From the NCBI RefSeq assembly GCF_001729745.1, contig NZ_CP017186.1:2666001-2730000 (forward strand): a stretch of DNA of 64,000 nt, in the 5' to 3' direction. Position 1 is the first letter of the stretch, and every line of letters begins with the position of its first letter. The notes under the pieces were generated by a model. It was not told the origin of the DNA. It worked only from the letters and a program-made list of their open reading frames with translations, and made no database searches. This DNA is from Enterobacter hormaechei subsp. hoffmannii (GTDB taxonomy: Bacteria; Pseudomonadota; Gammaproteobacteria; Enterobacterales; Enterobacteriaceae). The position numbers were made by a program, and so were the translations under genes. This document shows, one piece after another, positions 31,594-42,711 of the stretch.

Positions 31594-31986
31594 TTAGCGG
31601 TAGTTGACGAGCACCTCGTTGCGCTGAACCTTCAGCGCCGGGATCAGACGTCCACCGCCTGGCACTTCCCAGATAAAGCGTAAAGGTTCCTGAGCAGACA
31701 CCCCGTTGAAGGCCTGGGTGATGCCACTTTGGCCCTCGATTTCCGCGCAGCGGGTCAGCGAGCACAGCCGCACCCGCAACCCGGCCGGTGTGGGTCCCGT
31801 CAGGGTGTAATTCCAGGCCACCAGCGTCATCTGCCCGGAGACGGGCTCAGAGGCTGACAGCGGACGGGAGGAGATCGACTCCCCCCGATGGTTGAGCGTT
31901 AAGCCGATACTGCTGGCCTGCCATGCCCCCTCGCCTGCGGCCTGCACCGCCAGCGGGAAAAATAAGATCCACAGCCACTTACGCAT
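31594..31986 (-). CDS. flhE: Flagellar protein FlhE
   Basis: A 130-residue periplasmic protein with a signal peptide (about 1-16, cut after VQA). It has the E. coli length. FlhE acts with the flagellar export apparatus, and its loss in Salmonella causes proton leak through the export gate. Two cysteines in LCSLTRCAEI could form a disulfide. Its ATG overlaps the flhA stop by one base (TAATG), so translation is coupled. Confidence 0.94.
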   Translation of the reverse strand: MRKWLWILFFPLAVQAAGEGAWQASSIGLTLNHRGESISSRPLSASEPVSGQMTLVAWNYTLTGPTPAGLRVRLCSLTRCAEIEGQSGITQAFNGVSAQEPLRFIWEVPGGGRLIPALKVQRNEVLVNYR

Positions 31987-34064
31987 TATTTCCCTCCTAT
32001 GGTCGCCGTCATGCGAATATTGCGGTTATCGGACAGCTCCATATTCGACAGCACCACCAGCTGGTTCAGGCTCCGGCGCAGGAAGCGCGACAGCAACGGA
32101 CGCAGCGCATGATTCACCAGCAGCACCGGCGGCGCGCCCAGCATCTCCTGACGCGCCAGCGCCTCCTGGGTTTGCGCCAGCAATCTGTCCGCCAGACCCG
32201 GCTCCAGCCCGCCACCGCCCTGTAGGGCCTGAAGCAGCAGACGTTCCAGCGGCGTGTCCAGGCCAATCACCTGCACTTCGCCGGTTCCCGGGAACCATTG
32301 CTGGGTTATGGCGCGCCCGAGCGCCACGCGCACCACCGCCGTCAGCTCATGTGGATCGCTCTGGAGCGGCGCATGCTCGGCCAGTGTTTCCAGAATGGTG
32401 CGCATATCGCGGATCGGCACCTTCTCATCGAGCAGATTTTGCAGCACTTTGTGCAGGGTGGTTAAGGTCAGCACGCCCGGCACCAAATCTTCGGTCAGCT
32501 TCGGCATCTCCTGCGTTACGCGGTCAAGCAGCTGCTGCGCCTCCTGACGTCCAAACAGTTCCGCGGAGAACTGGCCAATCAGATGGTTGAGGTGCGTCGC
32601 GACCACGGTACTGGCCTCAACAACCGTGTAACCCTGGATCTGCGCCTGCTCTTTCAGGGCGCTCTCAATCCAGATGGCCGCCAGACCAAAGGCCGGGTCG
32701 GTCGTCTGCTCACCCGGCAACGTGCCAGCGGCCGTGCCAGGGTTAATCGCCAGCCAGCGGCCGGGGTACGCATCACCGCTGCCGATTTCCACCCCTTTCA
32801 TCAGGATGCGGTAGCGTGCGGGCGGGAGATCCATATTGTCCCGGATATGCACCACCGGCGGCAGGAAGCCCATGTCCTGGGCGAATTTTTTACGAATGCT
32901 GCGGATACGGCCAAGCAGTTCGCCATCCTGCTGGAAATCCACCATCGGGATCAGGCGGTACCCCACTTCCATCCCCAGCGAATCTTCGAGCTGAACGTCG
33001 TTCCAGGTGGCTTCCACCGCCTGGGTGTTCTCAGGCATTTTGACCGGCGCTGGCTCTGCCTTAGGCTGAGTTTCGCGGCCACGCATCCACCAGGCAAGGC
33101 CCAGCAGCGCGGCAGTGAACAGCAGGAATACCAGGTTTGGCATGCCCGGCACCATACCGAGCAGGCCCAGTACCGCCGCGGAGAGCAGCATAACGCGCGG
33201 GTTGCTGAACAACTGCCCCACCATCTGCTCGCCTACATCCTGATCGGTGCTGACGCGGGTCACAATTACGCCCGCCGCGGTGGAGATCACCAGTGCCGGG
33301 ATCTGCGCCACCAGACCATCACCAATGGTCAGCAGCGTATAGCTTTCCGCTGCGTGGCCCATGTCCATGCCGTGTTGCAGCACGCCGACCAGCAGGCCGC
33401 CGACGACGTTAATCACCATGATCAGAATGCCCGCGATGGCGTCACCGCGCACAAACTTACTCGCACCGTCCATGGAGCCGTAGAAATCTGCCTCCTGGGT
33501 CACTTCGGCACGGCGTTTTTTTGCTTCATCTTCCGCAATCAGCCCGGCATTCAGGTCGGCGTCGATTGCCATCTGCTTGCCCGGCATCCCGTCGAGCACG
33601 AAGCGCGCGCCCACTTCTGCGATACGCCCCGCCCCTTTAGTGATAACCATGAAGTTGATAATCACCAGAATGACGAACACCACGATACCGATGGCGAAGT
33701 TGCCGCCCACCAGGAAGTGACCGAAGGCTTCGACCACCTTGCCCGCCGCCGCCGCGCCGGTGTGCCCTTCCATCAGGATGATACGCGTGGAGGCAACGTT
33801 CAGCGCGAGGCGCAGCAGCGTAGTGAACAGCAGGATCGTTGGAAACGCGGCGAACTCCAGCGTGCGCTGGGTGAACATCGCCACCAGCAGCACCATGATG
33901 GACAACGCAATGTTAAAGGTGAAAAGCAGGTCGAGGATAAATGCCGGTAACGGCAGCACCATCATCGACAGAATTAGCAGGATCAGAATCGGTCCGGCAA
34001 GGATCTGCCATTGCGTCGATTTCAGGTTGCCGGGCAGGCGCAACATTGCCACCAGATTAGCCAT
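31986..34064 (-). CDS. flhA: Flagellar biosynthesis protein FlhA
   Basis: FlhA is the nonameric export-gate subunit of the flagellar type III apparatus. The 692-residue protein has about eight N-terminal membrane segments (to about residue 330). The conserved FHIPEP-like cytoplasmic loop contains DGMPGKQMAIDADLNAG, and a large C-terminal domain docks chaperone-substrate complexes. It overlaps flhB by eight bases. Confidence 0.97.
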   Translation of the reverse strand: MANLVAMLRLPGNLKSTQWQILAGPILILLILSMMVLPLPAFILDLLFTFNIALSIMVLLVAMFTQRTLEFAAFPTILLFTTLLRLALNVASTRIILMEGHTGAAAAGKVVEAFGHFLVGGNFAIGIVVFVILVIINFMVITKGAGRIAEVGARFVLDGMPGKQMAIDADLNAGLIAEDEAKKRRAEVTQEADFYGSMDGASKFVRGDAIAGILIMVINVVGGLLVGVLQHGMDMGHAAESYTLLTIGDGLVAQIPALVISTAAGVIVTRVSTDQDVGEQMVGQLFSNPRVMLLSAAVLGLLGMVPGMPNLVFLLFTAALLGLAWWMRGRETQPKAEPAPVKMPENTQAVEATWNDVQLEDSLGMEVGYRLIPMVDFQQDGELLGRIRSIRKKFAQDMGFLPPVVHIRDNMDLPPARYRILMKGVEIGSGDAYPGRWLAINPGTAAGTLPGEQTTDPAFGLAAIWIESALKEQAQIQGYTVVEASTVVATHLNHLIGQFSAELFGRQEAQQLLDRVTQEMPKLTEDLVPGVLTLTTLHKVLQNLLDEKVPIRDMRTILETLAEHAPLQSDPHELTAVVRVALGRAITQQWFPGTGEVQVIGLDTPLERLLLQALQGGGGLEPGLADRLLAQTQEALARQEMLGAPPVLLVNHALRPLLSRFLRRSLNQLVVLSNMELSDNRNIRMTATIGGK

Positions 34065-35205
34065 CAGTGTCCTTCTCGTTCAAAAAATCCAGTGCTTCAG
34101 GCACCGGAAGGTTCTCAGGTTTTACAGGTCGTTGACCGCCCGCTAAACGCCAGCGTTTCAGTTGCCACACCCAGGCCAGCACCTCTGCGACAGCGGCGTA
34201 GAGCTGGCCCGGGATCTGTTGTCCAATTTCCGCGTGGCGATACAGCGCACGGGCTAATGGCGGTGCTTCAAGGATCGGTACGCGGTTTTCCGTCGCGATC
34301 TCACGAATGCGCAGCGCAATTAGCCCGGCCCCTTTCGCCACCACTTTCGGTGCGCTCATTTTGTTTTCGTCGTACTGAAGCGCCACGGAGTAGTGGGTCG
34401 GGTTAGTGACAATCACATCGGCTTTCGGCACATCTTCCATCATGCGACGACGCGCGGCAGCACGTTGCATCTGGCGGATACGGCCCTTGACGTGCGGGTC
34501 GCCTTCCATCTGTTTATATTCATCGCGAATATCCTGACGCGACATTCGCAGCTTCTTGATATGGGAAAAGATCTGGAAGATAACGTCGAACGCCACCATC
34601 GGAATAATGCTGAGAACCACCAGCAGCGAGCCTAATCCGACCAGGTTCAGGGCATTCTTCATCGCCGTCATGGGGGATTCACTGATCAGACGCATCATCT
34701 CCGGCCAGTGGTGCCACAGAAAAAACCCGGCAGCACTGCCCATAAGAAGCGATTTCAGGATCGCTTTAAGAAGCTCAGCCCCGGTTTGAGCTGAAAACAT
34801 TTTCGCAATACCGGGTAGCGGGTTGAGCTTGGAGAATTTTGGTTGCAGCGATTTACCGCTGAACACCAGGCCACCGAGCATGACCGGCGAAACAAGAGCC
34901 ACGATGACCACCCCGGCAATCAACGGCAGCAGAGCGATCATGGCGCTTTTTACCAGGTTGATGATCTGAATGAGGATCAGATTGGGGTCATTGACCATGC
35001 TGTGATCAAAACGTAAGCCAGCAGAGAGCATTCCCGCCAGTCTGCGGGCAAGCATCTCCCCGCCCCACCAGATTATGCAGACGCCCACCACCAGGATCAG
35101 CAGGGAGGTCAGCTCTCGGGATCGGGGGATCTGCCCATCCTCACGGGCTTTTTCAAGTCGGTGGGGTGTGGGGGCTTCTGTTTTGTCGTCGTTCTCTTCT
35201 GCCAC
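34057..35205 (-). CDS. flhB: Flagellar biosynthesis protein FlhB
   Basis: FlhB switches export from rod/hook to filament substrates by cleaving itself. The 382-residue protein has four membrane segments and the autocleavage motif NPTH in VIVTNPTHYSVALQY. The length equals the E. coli protein. It is first in the flhBAE operon, whose promoter should lie in the 149-base gap before cheZ. Confidence 0.97.
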   Translation of the reverse strand: MAEENDDKTEAPTPHRLEKAREDGQIPRSRELTSLLILVVGVCIIWWGGEMLARRLAGMLSAGLRFDHSMVNDPNLILIQIINLVKSAMIALLPLIAGVVIVALVSPVMLGGLVFSGKSLQPKFSKLNPLPGIAKMFSAQTGAELLKAILKSLLMGSAAGFFLWHHWPEMMRLISESPMTAMKNALNLVGLGSLLVVLSIIPMVAFDVIFQIFSHIKKLRMSRQDIRDEYKQMEGDPHVKGRIRQMQRAAARRRMMEDVPKADVIVTNPTHYSVALQYDENKMSAPKVVAKGAGLIALRIREIATENRVPILEAPPLARALYRHAEIGQQIPGQLYAAVAEVLAWVWQLKRWRLAGGQRPVKPENLPVPEALDFLNEKDTDG

Positions 35206-35270
35206 TGTGCCTGCTCGCAGCCCATTAATTCACGGGTATCATGCCAGCGCAGAGAAAATCCAATGGCGGG

Positions 35271-35295
35271 AAAAGCCCGTTTATTCGGGCTCTTT
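35271..35295 (-). terminator. Terminator after cheZ
   Basis: AGCCCG (35274-35279) pairs with CGGGCT (35286-35291), with TTTT following on the minus strand. A second 8-bp hairpin (35318-35325 with 35336-35343) lies closer to cheZ. Together they probably end the tar-to-cheZ unit before flhB. Confidence 0.6.
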
Positions 35296-35354
35296 TCGCT
35301 GTTTTTGTTCTGAACAACCTCAGGCCGCGTTCACAGCCTGAGGCAGAAGGGCAA

Positions 35355-35999
35355 TCAGAAACCAAGACTGTCCAGCAGATCGTCCACCTGATCCTGGCTT
35401 GCCACCACGCCCGCTTTACTGGTGTCAAGCTGTGGACCATTGAGCAGGCTTTCGTTCTCGCGTTTCGGACGGGCAGCCGGTTCCGGAATATTTTCCAGCA
35501 GCACCATCAACAGCTGACGTTCAATCTCCTGAATCACATCCATCATGCGCTTGATCACCTGGCCGGTGAGGTCCTGGAAATCCTGCGCCATCATGATGTC
35601 CAGCAGTTGCGCATTGGTGAAGCTGGTGTGCCCTGGCACATCGCCCAGGAACTGACGGGTGTCCGTTACCAGTTCGCGGGCATCCGCCAGCTCAATGGGG
35701 TTCTCAAACCACTCATCCCAGCGTTGGGTCAGCGCTTTCGCCCCCTTCTCCATCGCATCCTGGTGCGGCTGTGACGCCTCAACGCTGTTCAGCGCTCGCT
35801 CGGCCGCCTGCGCGGTCATCTGCACCACGTAGTCCAGACGGTCGCGCGCGTCGGGGATGGCTTCCGCCGCTTCGGCGATAGCCTGGTCCAGCCCCAGCTC
35901 ACGGAGGCTGTCGCGCAGCATGCGGGTCAGGCTACCAATACGGGCAATAATGTCGCTCGGCGAATGTTCTTCAACGGGTTTCATAGCAGGTTGCAACAT
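35355..35999 (-). CDS. cheZ: Protein phosphatase CheZ
   Basis: CheZ speeds removal of phosphate from CheY-P. The start [13 protein letters not shown] (35999) gives 214 residues, aligning with E. coli CheZ, and has GAGG eight bases upstream; starts at 36005 and 36008 add two or three residues. The catalytic glutamine is in [18 protein letters not shown], and the C-terminal CheY-binding tail ends [12 protein letters not shown]. It is the last gene of the chemotaxis unit. Confidence 0.96.
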   Translation of the reverse strand: MLQPAMKPVEEHSPSDIIARIGSLTRMLRDSLRELGLDQAIAEAAEAIPDARDRLDYVVQMTAQAAERALNSVEASQPHQDAMEKGAKALTQRWDEWFENPIELADARELVTDTRQFLGDVPGHTSFTNAQLLDIMMAQDFQDLTGQVIKRMMDVIQEIERQLLMVLLENIPEPAARPKRENESLLNGPQLDTSKAGVVASQDQVDDLLDSLGF

Positions 36000-36009
36000 T
36001 TCCATCACC

Positions 36010-37462
<1,453 letters not shown>

Positions 37463-37466
<4 letters not shown>

Positions 37467-38329
37467 GCTTTTTCCTTACTCAGCGCATAAACCGTTTGCC
37501 CACGCAGGCTAAACTCACGCACGAGGTTGCTGAAGTTTTCCGAGTGCCCGGCAAACAGTAAACCGTCAGGCTTGAGCAACGGAACAAAGCGACGCAGAAT
37601 GTCCTGTTGCGTCGTTTTATCAAAATAGATCATCACGTTACGGCAAAAAATGGCGTCGAATGGCCCCGGCACGTTGTACTGCTTATCCAGTAAATTAACG
37701 GGGGCGAATTCCACGCAGTTCGCCAGCTCCTGGCGTACGCGCACCAGTCCTTCATGCGGGCCGGTACCGCGCATGAAGTAACGCTGTAGCTGCTGAGGAG
37801 ACAGCGTTTTTAGTTCATCCTGGCGATAAACGCCGTTACGGGCTTTTTCCAGCACTTCGGTGTCGATGTCGCTGGCGTACACTTTCCAGCGGCCCGGCGC
37901 CATTCCCAGGGTGTCTGCAAGGGTGATGGCCAGCGAGTACGGCTCTTCCCCGGTAGAGGCTGCCGCGCTCCAGACGCGATACTCTCCGCTACGGCGACGG
38001 GCGTGTTCCGCCAGCACCGGGAAGTGATGCGCCTCGCGGAAAAACGCGGTCAGGTTGGTGGTTAATGAGTTGATAAATGCCTGCCATTCGGCGCTGTTCT
38101 GGTTCGCTTCGAGCATGCTCAGATAGCGGCCAAAATCATCCAGCCCCAGCGTGCGCAAGCGCCGCACCAGCCGGTTGTAGACCATGTCTCGCTTATGGTC
38201 CGCAAGCACGATCCCCGCACGCTGGTAGATTAACTGACATATCCGACGAAAATGCGCGTCGGACAGCGCGAGGCGCTGTGTCATCTGCAACAATAATGAC
38301 GTTTGCCCTGAGGGCATGGGTGATGTCAT
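37463..38329 (-). CDS. cheR: Chemotaxis protein methyltransferase CheR
   Basis: CheR methylates receptor glutamates using SAM. The 288-residue protein is two longer than E. coli, with an N-terminal helical domain and a Rossmann core ([18 protein letters not shown] is the SAM site). Its beta-subdomain docks on the NWETF tail of Tar, which this window also encodes. It follows tap with a 19-base gap. Confidence 0.97.
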
Positions 38330-38348
38330 AGCGCCTTCTCAATCACAT

Positions 38349-39950
38349 TCAGGATACAACGGGCACGGCCTGTGACCGTCCGACTTCTGTTACTGCTTCA
38401 ACGTGCTCTTTCACATTAAATACGGCGACCAACCCGGTAAGGTGATCCGCCTGGTTTGCCAGCTGATCGGTAGCCGCCGCCGCCTCTTCCACCAGTGAGG
38501 CGTTCTGCTGCGTAACCTGATCCATCTGTGTAACGGCCTGCGCCACCTGCTCAATACCACGGCGTTGTTCATCAGACGCCGAGGCAATCTCGCCCATAAT
38601 GTCGTTAACCCGCGTCACGGAGGTGACAATCTCGTGCATGGTCTGCGCGGCGGTATCCACCAGCGCGGAGCCCTGCTGAACGCGGGAGACCGACTCTTCT
38701 ATCAGCCCTTTGATCTCTTTCGCCGCGTTGGCGCTGCGACTGGCGAGGTTTCGGACTTCACCGGCAACCACCGCGAACCCGCGCCCCTGCTCTCCGGCAC
38801 GCGCCGCTTCAACGGCCGCGTTCAGCGCCAGAATATTGGTCTGGAACGCGATACCGTCGATGACGCTGATAATGTCGCCAATTTTCTGCGAGCTGGCGGC
38901 AATCTGCTGCATCGTGCTGGCGACGTGAGAAGCCTGGTCGCCCCCACGTTTCGCCGTCATCGCCGCCTGTTTTGACAAGTCGGACGCCTGACGCGCGTTA
39001 TCGGCGTTCTGGCTTACCGTCGCGGTCAGTTGCTCCATGCTGGCCGCCGTCTGCGCCAGCGATGCCGCCTGCTGTTCGGTGCGGGATGAGAGATCGTTAT
39101 TGCCTGCCGCAATCTCGGAGATCCCGGTATGCATGGCGTAACTGCCCTGACGAACGTTGCTTACGGTTTCCCGCAGCGAACTCTGCATCGCCTTCAGGCT
39201 GGCGAAAATCGCTGATATTTCATTCCTGCCATACACGGCCACCGGACGCGCCAGGTCGCCCTTCGCCATACTGTCGAAGTGGCTGCTGACGATCGCCAGC
39301 GGCTGGACGATCATTTTGCGCGACCACCACAGCGAGCCGCCGGTCAGCAGGGCGGCCAGGATCACCATGGTCAGGAAAATCACCCCTGACATGCGGTAGC
39401 TGGTACGGCTGTCCGCACCGGCACGCGCCACAAACTGGTTAATATCCTGCTGCCATGCGTTAAAGCTGTCGTCAAATGCCGCCTGAGACGCCTGCACCGG
39501 CGCGGTCAGGAAGTCAGAGAGCTGGTTGTTCTCCAGCCACGTCGCCTGATGGTCGAGATCGCCGTACCACACATCAAAGGTCTTTTTCATGGCGACCTTC
39601 AGCGTTTTCTCTTTCTCACTCACCGCCTCCTGCGCCGTAAACGCCTTAAACTGCGCGTCGGCCTGCTTCAGGCTGCTGCGGGCCACGACCATCAGCGCCT
39701 TAATATCATCCGGCGGATAGCTCAGCGCGGTTAACGTCCCTGCTTTGTTCAGCGCAGTGCTTGCCTGCAACAGCACGGCACGCGTTTGTGCCAGTGCGGA
39801 GCGCTGCTGATTACTCGTCTCAACTTCCTGCAAATTCTGATAGCCATCGCGAAACGCCCAGAAAGACAACCCGTTACTGCCAACCTGCAAAACCCCACAC
39901 AGGATCAGAATCAAAAACAGTGTGGTCGAGATACGAATACGATTTAACAT
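38349..39950 (-). CDS. tap: Methyl-accepting chemotaxis protein IV (dipeptide receptor Tap)
   Basis: Tap senses dipeptides through the periplasmic binding protein DppA, and pyrimidines in E. coli. The 533-residue protein starts [19 protein letters not shown] and has two membrane segments (about 7-28 and 190-212), a four-helix periplasmic domain, HAMP and the signalling hairpin. The C-terminus ends AVPVVS and lacks the NWETF tether, as in E. coli Tap, so it depends on other receptors for CheR docking. It is 44 bases downstream of tar. Confidence 0.93.
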   Translation of the reverse strand: MLNRIRISTTLFLILILCGVLQVGSNGLSFWAFRDGYQNLQEVETSNQQRSALAQTRAVLLQASTALNKAGTLTALSYPPDDIKALMVVARSSLKQADAQFKAFTAQEAVSEKEKTLKVAMKKTFDVWYGDLDHQATWLENNQLSDFLTAPVQASQAAFDDSFNAWQQDINQFVARAGADSRTSYRMSGVIFLTMVILAALLTGGSLWWSRKMIVQPLAIVSSHFDSMAKGDLARPVAVYGRNEISAIFASLKAMQSSLRETVSNVRQGSYAMHTGISEIAAGNNDLSSRTEQQAASLAQTAASMEQLTATVSQNADNARQASDLSKQAAMTAKRGGDQASHVASTMQQIAASSQKIGDIISVIDGIAFQTNILALNAAVEAARAGEQGRGFAVVAGEVRNLASRSANAAKEIKGLIEESVSRVQQGSALVDTAAQTMHEIVTSVTRVNDIMGEIASASDEQRRGIEQVAQAVTQMDQVTQQNASLVEEAAAATDQLANQADHLTGLVAVFNVKEHVEAVTEVGRSQAVPVVS

Positions 39951-39994
39951 CCACGCTCCCATCAAGCGGCAAGCAGCCGCGGTTTAATTGTCAG

Positions 39995-41662
39995 TCAAAA
40001 TGTTTCCCAGTTTTCATCTTGTCCGGTCACCGCTGCGCGCGTAGGTGTTGTCACGGGCGCCGGGGTTGCTTCGCTGTACGCTGACCGCGAGCTGACCGTA
40101 TTTGTTGTTTTTGAAGTAAGACGGAACGCCGAGACGGCCATTTTCAGGCGGCTCGCCTGATCCTCAAGCGCAGCGGCCGCGGCAACGGACTCCTGCACCA
40201 GGGCGGCGTTTTGCTGCGTCACACGATCCATTTCCGATACCGCCAGAGCGACCTGGTCAATACCACGACTCTGCTCATCCGATGCAGAGGCGATTTCACC
40301 CATGATGTCCGTCACGCGCGTCACGGCATTCACGATGTCATTCATGGTTTCACCCGCACTTTCCACCAGCACCGAGCCGGTATCCACGCGTGAAACAGAG
40401 TCTTCAATCAGGGCTTTGATCTCTTTCGCCGCATTGGCGCTGCGGCTGGCGAGGTTACGTACTTCGCCAGCGACCACGGCAAACCCACGTCCCTGCTCGC
40501 CCGCACGCGCCGCTTCAACGGCCGCGTTCAGCGCGAGAATGTTGGTCTGGAAGGCGATGCCGTCGATAACGCTGATGATATCGGCGATTTTCTTCGAGCT
40601 GTCGGCAATGTCATGCATGGTTTTCACCACGCCGTCGACCACCCGACCGCCGCGCTGGGCGGTGTCGGACGCGCTTTCTGCAAGCTGCGACGCCTGACGG
40701 GCGTTGTCGGCATTCTGCTTCACGGTCGCGGTGAGCTGCTCCATGCTTGCCGCCGTCTCTTCCAGAGCGGACGCCTGCTGTTCGGTACGGGACGAGAGAT
40801 CGTTGTTGCCCATCGCGATTTCACTCGTGCCGGTATAGATGGCATCCGCCCCCTCGCGCACGTTGGCGACGGTATCAATCAGCGAACGCTGCATATGGTC
40901 GACGCTGGTCGCCAGCTCGGTGATCTCGTTGCGACCAGAAACGGTCAGCGTTTTTGTGAGATCGCCCCGGCCAATATCGCGGATATGGGCAATGACGCGG
41001 CCAAGCGGATTAAGAAGGATATGACGAATGCCGTACCACACGGCCACCAGCACGATGACCAGCGCGAGGGCGAGCACCGCCATCTGCCATTTCGCGAAAC
41101 GGTAGTCGTTCTGGCTTTGCGTAAAGGCGGAGTGATAAAGCTCGCCGCTGGCTTTGGCGTACTCGCCGAGCGCCGCGCCGAGTGCGTTCTGCATGCCCTG
41201 GGTCGGCTGCGCGAAATAGGCGTCCATATTGCCCTTCTCCAGGAACTGCACCAGCTCCGTGAGGCCGGCGAAGTAGGCCTGATATTTTTCATCTATGTTC
41301 GCGCTCGCCTGCGCCATTGCGGGTTGAGGGGCGATTTTTTTGAAAGCCTCGTAATGTTTCGCCGCGTCTGCCAGGGTGGCGCGCGCATTCTTCAGCAGTT
41401 CCGTTTTTGCGCTGCTCTGCTGGTTGTTCGGATCCATCATCATGCGGGCAGACGAGCGGCTCAGATTGATACGCGTCTGCAACATCAGATCCCAGGTTGT
41501 GGTCAGTTCGCTTTGCTGCATCCGCAAATCGTTCGAGGCCGCGAAGCTGTCCTGGTTCTGTTTTAACGAGGAGAAAAAGAGGCCGCCAGAAATAAGCTGA
41601 AGAAGTGCGAAAATGACCAGCACCATCATAAGCATTGTGACAACGCGGATACGGTTCAACAT
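39995..41662 (-). CDS. tar: Methyl-accepting chemotaxis protein II (aspartate receptor Tar)
   Basis: Tar senses aspartate and, in E. coli, maltose. The 555-residue receptor starts [15 protein letters not shown]. It has two membrane segments, the ligand-domain stretch [18 protein letters not shown] with the arginines that bind aspartate, HAMP, the signalling hairpin, and the C-terminal NWETF pentapeptide. An upstream in-frame start at 41710 would run through the promoter and is rejected. A sigma-28 promoter lies directly upstream. Confidence 0.95.
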   Translation of the reverse strand: MLNRIRVVTMLMMVLVIFALLQLISGGLFFSSLKQNQDSFAASNDLRMQQSELTTTWDLMLQTRINLSRSSARMMMDPNNQQSSAKTELLKNARATLADAAKHYEAFKKIAPQPAMAQASANIDEKYQAYFAGLTELVQFLEKGNMDAYFAQPTQGMQNALGAALGEYAKASGELYHSAFTQSQNDYRFAKWQMAVLALALVIVLVAVWYGIRHILLNPLGRVIAHIRDIGRGDLTKTLTVSGRNEITELATSVDHMQRSLIDTVANVREGADAIYTGTSEIAMGNNDLSSRTEQQASALEETAASMEQLTATVKQNADNARQASQLAESASDTAQRGGRVVDGVVKTMHDIADSSKKIADIISVIDGIAFQTNILALNAAVEAARAGEQGRGFAVVAGEVRNLASRSANAAKEIKALIEDSVSRVDTGSVLVESAGETMNDIVNAVTRVTDIMGEIASASDEQSRGIDQVALAVSEMDRVTQQNAALVQESVAAAAALEDQASRLKMAVSAFRLTSKTTNTVSSRSAYSEATPAPVTTPTRAAVTGQDENWETF

Positions 41663-41693
41663 ACAACACCTTCTCATCGATTGATTAACGGTG

Positions 41694-41720
41694 TTATCGG
41701 CAGGGGCCACGGGAACTTTA
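41694..41720 (-). promoter_or_regulatory. Sigma-28 (FliA) promoter of tar-tap-cheRBYZ
   Basis: On the minus strand TAAAGTTC (41720-41713), an 11-base spacer and GCCGATAA (41701-41694) match the FliA consensus TAAAGTTT-N11-GCCGATAA with one mismatch. The -10 element ends 31 bases before the tar ATG. Confidence 0.93.
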
Positions 41721-41748
41721 CATTTGCGAAAGGGAAAAGCGCGGGGAG

Positions 41749-42711
41749 TCAGAACGCGACGTCAACGATCAGCGTGTCGGTGTAGGTTCCGGCAGGGGGC
41801 GTGGCCTGGCTGGTCAGGACCTTAGCGCTGTAGTTATAGGTGCGTAAAAGCCCGTCGGTACTGACCTGGGATGAGCTGGCGCTGGCCCAGCGCTCGCTGC
41901 CACTGCCGCCCCAGCGGTTGCTGGTCGCCTCTTTATAGATGTCGTAACTCATAAAATTGCTGCCGCTAACCATACGACGAACGTTGTTCAGGGCGTTTGC
42001 TCCATTATTAATGCCTATGGTGTAGGTGCTGCCCTTGGTGCAGGTGACGGCGATCGACTGCGAAACGGTGGGAAAATTTTGCACCAGCGGCGCGCTGTTA
42101 AAATTCACGTCCGGCGTGGTCATCGTGCTGCAATCGTTGGTGACGGTCATGTTGAGGAGAATGGAGGTAGTTGCCGTGCCGGTTTGCGGGGTCAGGCATA
42201 GCCCGCCCGCGCCAACGGCGCACACGTTGTAGTTGATGCTGAACGTTAACAACACCTGGTACGGCCCGGCCGTGACGTTCTGCCCCGGCACAGTACGGAA
42301 ATAAAGCGGAATGTTGTAGCGCCTTGACCCCAGCAGCCCGAGCAGGGTGTTGCCATTCCAGGTATAGGTTTTGCTGATTTGTACTTCACTGTTTCCGCCG
42401 CAGCCAGTGGCACCGCACAGGCGCGTGGGGATAACGTCCGCGATGGCCGCATTATCGGTACGTTTCATGGTGGCGCGGCTGTTGGCGGCTATCGACGCCG
42501 AGGTGTAGGTCAGCGTCACCGAGTCGTTGGTTAGCAGGTTGAGAACAGTATCGCAGGACACCACCAGCGTGCCGGTGGTTTGCACCTCCCCCGTACTGCT
42601 CAGGGCGAATGAGGTGACGCTGCCAAACGAGGCGTTCACCGTACTGACGGTGCAGGCCGCCCAGCCGCTGCCCGAGAACAGCAACAGTATGGCTATCAAC
42701 AGGCGTTTCAC
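41749..42711 (-). CDS. Csu-type pilus tip adhesin (two spore-coat-U domains)
   Basis: A 320-residue secreted protein with a signal peptide (cut near GWA-ACTV) and two SCPU-type domains, about 20-170 and 185-320. Each carries paired cysteines, and the second ends [12 protein letters not shown] like a pilin. Last gene of the operon and double domain fit the CsuE tip adhesin of archaic chaperone-usher pili. It overlaps the usher stop by four bases. Binding target unknown. Confidence 0.85.
   Translation of the reverse strand: MKRLLIAILLLFSGSGWAACTVSTVNASFGSVTSFALSSTGEVQTTGTLVVSCDTVLNLLTNDSVTLTYTSASIAANSRATMKRTDNAAIADVIPTRLCGATGCGGNSEVQISKTYTWNGNTLLGLLGSRRYNIPLYFRTVPGQNVTAGPYQVLLTFSINYNVCAVGAGGLCLTPQTGTATTSILLNMTVTNDCSTMTTPDVNFNSAPLVQNFPTVSQSIAVTCTKGSTYTIGINNGANALNNVRRMVSGSNFMSYDIYKEATSNRWGGSGSERWASASSSQVSTDGLLRTYNYSAKVLTSQATPPAGTYTDTLIVDVAF

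Noticed and set aside
32583..33950. 455-codon open frame on the plus strand
   Set aside because: Antisense to flhA, rich in His, Gln and Arg in the way shadow frames of GC-rich genes are, with no recognisable domain.
40613..41566. 317-codon open frame on the plus strand
   Set aside because: Antisense to tar; the composition is that of a shadow frame.
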